From positions 1 to 16,621 of the forward strand of contig JAHECM010000232.1 in assembly GCA_024641725.1 (NCBI GenBank): a stretch of DNA of 16,621 bases. Direction: 5' to 3'. The notes below the pieces were generated by a model, which saw only the letters and a program-made list of their open reading frames with translations, had not been told where the DNA came from and did no database searches. Source of the DNA: Limnohabitans sp. GTDB lineage: Bacteria; Pseudomonadota; Gammaproteobacteria; Burkholderiales; Burkholderiaceae_C. Made by a program: the position numbers and the translations under genes. Below are positions 7,634-13,553 of this stretch, one piece after another. Each line of letters opens with the position of its first letter. Within the stretch, counting starts at the first letter, position 1.

Positions 7634-8611
7634 ATGTCCCGTTTGGCCCGCACCCAAGACACCCTGACGTTTTCATGCGTCATGCCCGCCTACAACGAGG
7701 CCCGCAATTTGCCCCAAGTCGTGCCCGCCGTGCTGCAGGTGCTCAAAACCTTGGCTGGCCGGGTGGAAATCATCCTCGTCAACGACGGCAGCCGAGACGA
7801 CACCACGCCCGTGGCGCGGGCCCTGTGCGCGCAGCACCCTGAAGTCGTTTTTCTGGACTTGTCACGCAATTTTGGCAAAGAAGCCGCTTTGACCGCCGGC
7901 ATGGAGGCCGCCCAAGGCGATGTGGTGGTTTTGATGGACGCCGACGGTCAGCACCCCACCGACTTGCTGCCCCTGATGCTGCAAAAATGGCGCGAAGGCA
8001 TGGATGTGGTGTACGCCGTGCGCCGCACCCGCGACGACCAATCCGCCCTGCATGGCTGGCTGACGGGTTGGTTTTACCGGCTCATCAACTGGGGCAATCG
8101 GGTCGAAATCCCGGCCCACGCGGGGGACTTTCGCCTGATGGACCGCCAGGTGGTGCAGGCTTTGAATGCTTTGCCCGAGCGCAACCGTTTCATGAAGGGG
8201 CTTTACGCCTGGGTGGGTTTTCCGAGCGTGGCGGTTGACTACGAGCCGCTGCCCCGCCAAGCCGGTGAAAGCAGTTTTGGCCTGCGCGGCTCGTTTGCGT
8301 TGGCGCTGACGGGCATGTTGGCGTTTTCCACCGTGCCGCTGCGCTTGTTGACGTTGTTTGGCATGCTGCTGGCCCTCACGGCCATGGGCTATGGCGCGTG
8401 GGTGGTGTGCGAACACTTTTTCTGGGGCATGCAGGTGCCCGGTTACGCCACCATTGTGGTCAGCGTGATGTTTTTCAGCGGCATCCAACTGCTGTCGCTG
8501 GGCGTCATGGCCGAATACGTGGGCCGGATTTACGACGAGGTCAAGCGCCGCCCGACTTACTTGCTCAAGGACCGCCTGGGCGCAGGCTTGGGCGCGGATC
8601 GGCAGCCATGA
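7634..8611 (+). CDS. GT2 polyprenyl-phosphate glycosyltransferase (ArnC/GtrB/DPM1-like)
   Basis: A 325-residue enzyme expected to transfer a sugar from a nucleotide donor to undecaprenyl phosphate on the cytoplasmic face of the inner membrane. The GT-A fold starts with SCVMPAYNEARNL (about 14-26), the donor-binding Asp51 in VNDGSRDDT, and the metal-binding DAD at 102-104 in VVLMDADGQHP. RNFGKEAALTAGM (78-90) is typical of this DPM1-like branch. Two C-terminal transmembrane helices (about 232-256 and 266-292) are followed by AEYVGRIYDEVKRRPTYLL, the usual GtrB/ArnC ending. The stop overlaps the start of the GtrA-family gene by 4 bases, so the two are translationally coupled. With the deacetylase and ArnT-like genes converging from the other side, the likely product is an undecaprenyl-phosphate N-acetylhexosamine. 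The sugar is inferred and cannot be read from the sequence. Confidence 0.92.
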   Translation: MSRLARTQDTLTFSCVMPAYNEARNLPQVVPAVLQVLKTLAGRVEIILVNDGSRDDTTPVARALCAQHPEVVFLDLSRNFGKEAALTAGMEAAQGDVVVLMDADGQHPTDLLPLMLQKWREGMDVVYAVRRTRDDQSALHGWLTGWFYRLINWGNRVEIPAHAGDFRLMDRQVVQALNALPERNRFMKGLYAWVGFPSVAVDYEPLPRQAGESSFGLRGSFALALTGMLAFSTVPLRLLTLFGMLLALTAMGYGAWVVCEHFFWGMQVPGYATIVVSVMFFSGIQLLSLGVMAEYVGRIYDEVKRRPTYLLKDRLGAGLGADRQP

Positions 8612-8988
8612 TGCGGGCTTGGCTGCGCGCGGGCGGCTGGTTTGCACTGGTGGGGGTGGCGGCGGCATTGACCCACTTGGGGGTGTTTGCCGCGCTGCGG
8701 TCGCTTTGCTGGCCTGAACTGGCCAATGCCCTGGGCTTTGTCGTGGCTTTTGGCGTGAGCTTTGCGGGTCACCGCTGGCTCAGCTTTGCCGGGACATCGA
8801 CCCCTTTGGGGCAAAGTTTTCGGCGTTTTTTGGTCACGGCCTTGGTCGGCTTTGCCTGCAACGAGGCGGTGTTTGTGCTGCTTTACCGCGGGCTGGATTG
8901 GCCGTCGTTGCTGGCGCTGTTGTCAGCCATGGTGGTGGCGGCAGGCCAGACCTTTTTGTTCAGCCGCTTTTGGGCTTTCCGCCGCTGA
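8608..8988 (+). CDS. GtrA-family small membrane protein (putative polyprenyl-phosphate-sugar flippase)
   Basis: This 126-residue protein has four predicted transmembrane segments (about 8-28, 32-50, 69-90 and 96-117) and ends FLFSRFWAFRR, the basic aromatic C-terminus characteristic of the GtrA family. Conserved GtrA features include the GVSFAGHRWLSF loop between helices two and three. Members are thought to flip lipid-linked monosaccharides made by the partner GT2 enzyme. The start ATG at 8608 overlaps the GT2 stop (ATGA), which also decides the start: the frame runs back to 8398 but only inside the GT2 gene. Its last 66 bases lie antisense to the 3' end of the ArnT-like gene. It may replace the ArnE/ArnF flippase of enteric Ara4N systems. 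Confidence 0.88.
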   Translation: MMRAWLRAGGWFALVGVAAALTHLGVFAALRSLCWPELANALGFVVAFGVSFAGHRWLSFAGTSTPLGQSFRRFLVTALVGFACNEAVFVLLYRGLDWPSLLALLSAMVVAAGQTFLFSRFWAFRR

Positions 8989-10521
8989 ACTGGCGGGGTT
9001 GGCGGGGTTGGCTGGGTTAGCGATGGGTGGCGGCACCGCTTGCCACAGCGTCCAAGCCCGGCCTTCAAAGACTTTTTGCCAGCGGCTGAGGTCACCCAGC
9101 GTGTGGGTCTCGCGTGCGGTCACCAGCCAGTGGTGCGCGGGCTGTGGGCTTTGCAGCACCTCGGGCATTTGCAGCACCTGGGCGGCTTGGGGGTCAAACA
9201 CGGCCCCCTCAAACATTTCCCTTTGCCAGTTGTCGCCGGCTTTTTGGCGTGCGCTGACCCAGTCGCTGACCACCACCACCGGGTGCTTCAAATTCGCTTC
9301 AAAGGGCAGGTCGTAGGGGTAGCCCCCGGCCACCAGCACGGTGTCGTCGGCCTGCATGCGGCAGGCGAGTGCTTGGGCCACATCGCGGCTGCTTTGCCGC
9401 AGACTGTGTTGCCCTGCCAAGTGGTTGAAGCCGATGCCCAGCGCCAAGTTGACGGCGCACAAAAGGGCAAAGACGCGCTTCGCGCGCGCGTGTTGGCCCC
9501 AGCGTTGCTCCCAGTATTGGGCGGCAAGCAGCGTCAGTGGCGGCACAACGGGCAAGATGTAACCCACCAATTTGGACTTGGGCAGGCTGAAAAACACGGT
9601 GATCGTGAGCAGCCAAACCCAGAGCAAGGCCGTCCATGCGTTGGCGGGCTTCAAGAGCGCCAGGCCTTGCCGGGACAGTCCGCGCAAGCCTTGCCACGCG
9701 GTCAAGAATCCCCAAGGAAACAACAAACCCAGCAACACCAGCGGATAAAACCAGAAGGGGGCTTGGTTGTTGAACGTGGTGCCGGTGTAGCGGCCAAAGT
9801 GTTGACCGATGATGAGGTAGTCGAACAATCCCGGATGCCTTTGTTCGCCCAGCACAAACCAGGGCAAGGCCAGTGCACAAAACAACAGCACGCCGCGCAG
9901 CCAGGGCATGCGCAGCGCCTTGGGCCACTGGCGGCTGAGCGTCAGCCAGACAAACATCACCAGTCCTGGCAACACCAGGCCGATCAAGCCTTTGGCCAGC
10001 ACGCCCAGGGCGCACGCCGCAAAGCCGGCCAGCGCCAAGCCTGTGTGGGGCCGCTCGGCGTGCATGATGGCCGCCGCAAAACAGCCAATGGCCACGCTGA
10101 TCCAAGTACCCACCAACATGTCGTGGTTGATGTATTGCCCGCCAATCAAAAACGCCAAGCTGGTGCCCAGCATCCACACCGCACGCCGGGCGGTCGCCTC
10201 GCCCGCGATGTGGCGTGCCGCCAAGTACAGCGACACCATCATCAAGCCCGCGTGCAGCGCGGGCACCAAGCGCGCGCTCCAAGCGTGCACCCCCGCGACC
10301 CACAGCGTGGTTGCTTGCAGCCAATGCAGCAGCGGTGGTTTGTGGAAAAACACAATGCCATTGAGCCGAGGGGCCAGCCAGTCACCCGAGACCAGCATCC
10401 AGCGGCCCACATCGCCATAACGGCCTTCGTCGGGCAGGGCCAGGGGGCGCACGGCGGCCAGTGCCAGCAGCAGCAGCCACAGGGCGGCCAGGGTCAACCA
10501 GGATTTTCGGGTGTCGTTCAT
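8923..10521 (-). CDS. ArnT-like GT83 glycosyltransferase (lipid A amino-sugar transferase candidate)
   Basis: A 532-residue polytopic membrane enzyme of the PMT/ArnT type, expected to move a sugar from undecaprenyl phosphate to an acceptor on the periplasmic side. About twelve hydrophobic segments fill residues 8 to about 370, followed by a periplasmic domain. Diagnostic motifs are LPDEGRYGDVGRWML (Asp31), FFHKPPLLHW (Lys61), INHDMLVG (Asp134), AKGLIGLVLPG and FFSLPKSKLVGYILPV, matching the SKLPTYILP-type motif of ArnT. The spacing of Asp31, Lys61 and Asp134 equals that of D55, K85 and D158 in Cupriavidus ArnT as I recall them. The start is 26 bases after the deacetylase stop, so the two form a unit. 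The C-terminus is odd: Asn-Pro-Ala three times, then about 20 low-complexity residues antisense to gtrA. An acceptor other than lipid A is possible. Confidence 0.9.
   Translation of the reverse strand: MNDTRKSWLTLAALWLLLLALAAVRPLALPDEGRYGDVGRWMLVSGDWLAPRLNGIVFFHKPPLLHWLQATTLWVAGVHAWSARLVPALHAGLMMVSLYLAARHIAGEATARRAVWMLGTSLAFLIGGQYINHDMLVGTWISVAIGCFAAAIMHAERPHTGLALAGFAACALGVLAKGLIGLVLPGLVMFVWLTLSRQWPKALRMPWLRGVLLFCALALPWFVLGEQRHPGLFDYLIIGQHFGRYTGTTFNNQAPFWFYPLVLLGLLFPWGFLTAWQGLRGLSRQGLALLKPANAWTALLWVWLLTITVFFSLPKSKLVGYILPVVPPLTLLAAQYWEQRWGQHARAKRVFALLCAVNLALGIGFNHLAGQHSLRQSSRDVAQALACRMQADDTVLVAGGYPYDLPFEANLKHPVVVVSDWVSARQKAGDNWQREMFEGAVFDPQAAQVLQMPEVLQSPQPAHHWLVTARETHTLGDLSRWQKVFEGRAWTLWQAVPPPIANPANPANPASSAAESPKAAEQKGLACRHHHG
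8992..9018 (+). repeat. three-copy 9-bp tandem repeat in the tail of the ArnT-like gene
   Basis: GGCGGGGTT, GGCGGGGTT and GGCTGGGTT lie head to tail directly after the gtrA stop. On the minus strand they encode (Asn-Pro-Ala)x3 in the C-terminal tail of the ArnT-like protein. A unit of nine bases keeps the frame, so copy number can change without breaking the gene. Confidence 0.85.
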
Positions 10522-10547
10522 GGGGGCTGGGGCGTCCTGGGCGCAGG

Positions 10548-11369
10548 TCAGTGGTCGCGGCGGTAAGCCGTGCTGCCGCGGCTCAGTGAGAGGCGGTGTT
10601 GTTGGCGCAGCTCTGGCAGCATCGGGCCGCTCAAAACCTGAAACTCACGTTGGCGGGCCAGCGCGATGGGGTCTTGCTGGTCTTGGCTGAGCAGGCCGGG
10701 GTGACACATCAGCAGGGTGCCGGGGTGGCTGGCGGCCTCTTGCGCCCAAGTGCGCAGCTTGTGGGCATAGGCCTTGGCGTCGCCGTCAAAGTTGTAGATG
10801 CCGTTCAGGTGCGCCGAGTGCGACAAACCCGCCTGCTGGGCCAAGCGGGCCAGTGCATTGGCCCCCATGGCGCCAATGACCCAGGACTTGAGGTCACTGG
10901 CCAAAGGTTGAGAAATGCGCAGCCACGGCCGCTGGCCGCTGGGATAGCGGCGCAGCAGCACAGCGATCAGTGCATCTCGAATCACCGGGAACTGGTGGAT
11001 GTGTTGGTGCCCGTCCACATGGTCTGGTGGCGCTTGCCAATGGGTTTCAAACAGATCCAATTGGCGCTCGATGCTGTGCAGCACTTGTTGCGGGTTCAGC
11101 CGGTGCAGGCGGGTGCGCAGCATCAACTGGGGCAAACTGCAGCCGTGGCCTGCAGCGATGGCGAAGGGGCTGGTCCAGTCCAAGTGCAAGCCCACGTCAA
11201 GCCGATGGCGCAGTGGTCGCAGCCAGGCCACATCGGTGGGCCAGCCCGGCGCCAGGCTCATGGCGCTGGTGGCGCTCAGGCGGGCTTGGTCCGCCAGCTG
11301 CGCAATGCCTTGCGACACGGCCGGGTTCATGCCGAAGTCGTCGGCGCAGATCACAAGGGTGGAGGTCAT
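10548..11369 (-). CDS. YdjC/ChbG-family carbohydrate deacetylase (NaxD/HpnK-like)
   Basis: A 273-residue protein of the ChbG/YdjC/HpnK superfamily, metal-dependent enzymes that remove the N-acetyl group from amino sugars. The metal and catalytic motifs are complete: ADDFGM at 9-14, GLHLDWT with His62, DGHQHIH at 119-125 and CHPG at 222-225. No signal peptide is seen, so it acts in the cytoplasm. Lying 26 bases upstream of the ArnT-like gene on the same strand, it is best explained as the step that turns an undecaprenyl-phosphate N-acetylhexosamine into a free amine before flipping, the role shown for Francisella NaxD. Hopanoid deacetylase HpnK is the main alternative, but no hopanoid gene is nearby. 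There is no Shine-Dalgarno; TAAAAT lies 10 bases before the ATG. Confidence 0.9.
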   Translation of the reverse strand: MTSTLVICADDFGMNPAVSQGIAQLADQARLSATSAMSLAPGWPTDVAWLRPLRHRLDVGLHLDWTSPFAIAAGHGCSLPQLMLRTRLHRLNPQQVLHSIERQLDLFETHWQAPPDHVDGHQHIHQFPVIRDALIAVLLRRYPSGQRPWLRISQPLASDLKSWVIGAMGANALARLAQQAGLSHSAHLNGIYNFDGDAKAYAHKLRTWAQEAASHPGTLLMCHPGLLSQDQQDPIALARQREFQVLSGPMLPELRQQHRLSLSRGSTAYRRDH

Positions 11370-11379
11370 CAGGGTGCGG

Positions 11380-11385
11380 ATTTTA
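11380..11385 (-). promoter_or_regulatory. candidate -10 element of the deacetylase-arnT unit (TAAAAT)
   Basis: Minus-strand TAAAAT, five of six to consensus, ends 10 bases before the ATG at 11369 in the 65-base gap after lysR. It would give a leader of only about 3 bases. No -35 match is apparent, so an activator could be needed; the adjacent LysR protein is a candidate. Confidence 0.4.
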
Positions 11386-11434
11386 AAGCGGCGTCACTGG
11401 GGCGCGCTTCAGGGCAGAGGCCGTGGATGCGCAG

Positions 11435-12361
11435 TCACCGGGGGGCTTTTTGCCAGTAGTCGGACTGGGCGTAATGCGATTTGAGGTAATCGATCCACAG
11501 CCTGACCCGCAGCGGCAGGTGCTTGCGCTGCGGGAACACCACATAAATTCCGTTCGGTGGCGCAGCAAAGTCTTCCAGCACCGCCACCAGTTGGCCAGCT
11601 CGGATTTCGGCTTCGACCTCCCAAGTGCTGCGCCAAGCGATGCCATAACCGGCCAGGCACCAGTCGTGCAGCACTTGGCCGTCAGAGCAGTCCAGGGGGC
11701 CGCCGGGGCGCAGGTGCGTGACTTCGCTGCCTTGTTCGGTGGGCAGTTGAAACGCCCAACCCCGGGTTTGAGAGGCATCGCTCGACAGCGTCAGGCAGGT
11801 GTGTTGAAGCAATTCGCCGGGGTGCTGTGGTGTGCCGCAGCGTGCCAAGTAGGCGGGGGTGGCCACGCACAAGCGGCGGTTGTCGGCCATGCGCACACTG
11901 ACCAAGGACGAGTCGGGCATGTCGCCCACGCGCACCGCGCAGTCAAAGCCTTCGGCGGCCAAGTCCACCACCCGGTCGCTCAGGTTCAGGGAGATCGTCA
12001 CGTCGGGATGCAGGGCGCGAAAGGGCGGCACCAGCGGCGCCACATGTCGCCGCCCGAAACCCGCTGGGGCAGTGATGCGCAAGTGGCCGCTGGCCTTGAC
12101 GCCCCCTGCCGAGACACTGGCTTCGGCATTGGCCACGTCCGAGAGCAAGCGCTGGCAGTCTTCCAAAAAGGCGCTGCCCTCGTGGGTGAGGGTGATGCGC
12201 CGGGTGGTGCGCACCAGCAGTTTCACGCCCAAGTGCTCTTCAAGGGCATCGAGTCGTCGGCCAATGATGGCGGGGGCCACGCCTTCGGCCCGCGCAGCCG
12301 CAGTCAAGCTGCCTTTGGTGGCAACCGAGACAAAGGTGTCGAAGGCTTTGAGTTTGTCCAT
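11435..12361 (-). CDS. LysR-type transcriptional regulator
   Basis: A 308-residue LTTR. Residues 1-60 form the winged helix-turn-helix (MDKLKAFDTFVSVATKGSLT start, then AAARAEGVAPAIIGRRLDALEEHLG and TRRITLTHEG). A linker helix follows to about residue 90, then the two-lobed periplasmic-binding-like effector domain from SGHLRITAPAGFGRRHVAPL. The LRITAPAGFGRRHVAPL and CAVRVGDMPDSSLV segments place it in the large CrgA/DmlR-like branch common in Burkholderiales, whose effectors are mostly unknown. It is unusual in not being divergent from a neighbour: it is co-directional, 32 bases after the HMG-CoA lyase gene and 65 before the deacetylase gene. CATAAT lies 8 bases before its ATG, suggesting its own promoter. 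The target is unknown. Confidence 0.93.
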   Translation of the reverse strand: MDKLKAFDTFVSVATKGSLTAAARAEGVAPAIIGRRLDALEEHLGVKLLVRTTRRITLTHEGSAFLEDCQRLLSDVANAEASVSAGGVKASGHLRITAPAGFGRRHVAPLVPPFRALHPDVTISLNLSDRVVDLAAEGFDCAVRVGDMPDSSLVSVRMADNRRLCVATPAYLARCGTPQHPGELLQHTCLTLSSDASQTRGWAFQLPTEQGSEVTHLRPGGPLDCSDGQVLHDWCLAGYGIAWRSTWEVEAEIRAGQLVAVLEDFAAPPNGIYVVFPQRKHLPLRVRLWIDYLKSHYAQSDYWQKAPR

Positions 12362-12369
12362 GTGGCCCG

Positions 12370-12375
12370 ATTATG
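12370..12375 (-). promoter_or_regulatory. candidate -10 element of lysR (CATAAT, 8 bases from the start codon)
   Basis: Minus-strand CATAAT matches five of six bases of TATAAT with the same 8-base distance to the ATG as seen for argS. It fits in the 32-base gap between the HMG-CoA lyase stop and lysR; any -35 element would lie inside the upstream gene. No ribosome binding site is present between it and the ATG. Confidence 0.4.
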
Positions 12376-12393
12376 CTGGGGCTGCTTGCAAAC

Positions 12394-13332
12394 TCAGGGC
12401 GCCGCTCCAACGCGCCAGCCCTTGGGCAGGCCCGCCTCGGGCGTCATGCCATACAGCGGCTCCCCGGGCAGGCCGGCTTGGAGCGGTGCGCGAGCGGCCA
12501 TGAGCCGGTTCAAGTCGACCCCGGTGGACAGCCCCATGGCCTCGAACATGAAGACCAGGTCTTCGGTGACCACGTTGCCCGAAGCGCCCGGCGCATAAGG
12601 GCAGCCACCCAGGCCGCCGAGTGAGCTGTCGAAGGTGCGCACCCCAGCCTCGTAAGCGGCCAGGGCGTTGGCCAGACCCAGGCCTCGGGTGTTGTGCAGG
12701 TGGGCTGCGCCGGTGCGAGCGCCAATGCTGCTGAACAGGCGGGAGAACAAACGGCGTGTTTGTGCCGGGTTGCCCATGCCCGTGGTGTCAGACAGGCCGA
12801 CTTCATCGGCCCCGGCCTCTGCCAGTTGCACCGCCAAGCGAACCACGTCGTCCTCAGGCACGTGGCCTTGCAAGGTGCAGCCAAAGGCCGTGGAGACCCC
12901 CGCCTCAACGCGCACGCCGGGGGCGATGTCGTCTCGCAGTCGCAAGACGGCACGCACTTCTTCGACCATGGCATCGGGCGTTTTGCGCACATTGGCCAGC
13001 GAATGGGCCGCGCTGGCCGAGACCGGCATCGTGAGTTTTTGGGCCCCAGCACGCAGGGCCGCTTGCGCGCCGCGCAGATTGGGCACCAGGGCCATGACCG
13101 TCACCCCGCGGTGTTGCAGGGCGTGGCGCACCACGTCGGCGGCATCGGCCATTTGGGGCAGCAGGTGGGCGGGTACAAAAGAGGCCACTTCGATCTCCCG
13201 CAGGCCTGCGGCCACCAGCGCGTCGATCCAGCGGCACTTGTCGGCGGTGGCCATGGTGGCCTTGACCGATTGCAAGCCGTCGCGCGGGCCCACTTCGCTG
13301 ATGAGGATGTCTGGCTGTCTGGAGGAGGTCAT
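12394..13332 (-). CDS. hydroxymethylglutaryl-CoA lyase family protein
   Basis: A 312-residue TIM-barrel lyase of the HMGL-like family, which cleaves 3-hydroxy-3-methylglutaryl-CoA to acetoacetate and acetyl-CoA at the end of leucine degradation. Visible residues are the metal-binding Asp18 in GPRDGLQ, His211 and His213 in AHLHNTRGLG, Asn253, and the catalytic Cys244 in GGCPYAPGASGN. The HLHNTRG motif differs from the HCHDTYG of the mitochondrial enzyme and belongs to a bacterial subgroup, so a related 3-hydroxyacyl-CoA substrate is possible. No other leucine-degradation gene is in the window. I prefer the ATG at 13332 (MTSSRQPDILISEVGPRDG) because TCTAAT lies 7 bases before it; the ATG at 13341 or the far one at 13410 would add unconserved residues. 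It is divergent from malate synthase G. Confidence 0.87.
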   Translation of the reverse strand: MTSSRQPDILISEVGPRDGLQSVKATMATADKCRWIDALVAAGLREIEVASFVPAHLLPQMADAADVVRHALQHRGVTVMALVPNLRGAQAALRAGAQKLTMPVSASAAHSLANVRKTPDAMVEEVRAVLRLRDDIAPGVRVEAGVSTAFGCTLQGHVPEDDVVRLAVQLAEAGADEVGLSDTTGMGNPAQTRRLFSRLFSSIGARTGAAHLHNTRGLGLANALAAYEAGVRTFDSSLGGLGGCPYAPGASGNVVTEDLVFMFEAMGLSTGVDLNRLMAARAPLQAGLPGEPLYGMTPEAGLPKGWRVGAAP

Positions 13333-13553
13333 GGCAGGCATTAGACAACAGCCGGCATCCACCATGCTGGGCTGTGTTGGCGTGAGTTGGCGCGGCGCGT
13401 GGCGCTTCACTTGTGCGAAAAAGTCATGGGTTTATGGATTTTTGGCTTGTTTATCTCGCTGTAAATCTAGAATACAGTGCAGTTCAAATGCCGCTGTCCG
13501 TGCACGGGCCGTCGGCATAACCCGATTTTTGACCCTTGTTCCAGAGGTATTCC
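13333..13553. promoter_or_regulatory. divergent promoter region between the HMG-CoA lyase gene and glcB
   Basis: A 221-base gap with an AT-richer core at about 13420-13490. Toward the lyase (minus strand), TCTAAT at 13340-13345 lies 7 bases from the start. Toward glcB (plus strand), TAGAAT at 13468-13473 is a -10 candidate with TTGTTT at 13447-13452 as a -35 candidate; the 15-base spacer is short. The -10 candidate lies inside the inverted repeat CTGTA-N9-TACAG (13459-13477), a possible operator. Confidence 0.5.

Noticed and set aside
7363..7683. Longer argS start at 7683
   Set aside because: The 107 extra residues are basic and unstructured and would overlap the start of the GT2 gene on the other strand; the ArgS domain starts at 7362.
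10548..11369. Hopanoid deacetylase HpnK as the primary call
   Set aside because: Same superfamily, but adjacency to an ArnT-like transferase and absence of any hopanoid gene nearby favour the NaxD-type role; kept as an alternative in the feature.
13459..13477. LexA (SOS) box reading of the repeat upstream of glcB
   Set aside because: The spacing between CTGT and ACAG is 11 bases, not the 8 of the proteobacterial LexA site, and malate synthase is not an SOS gene.
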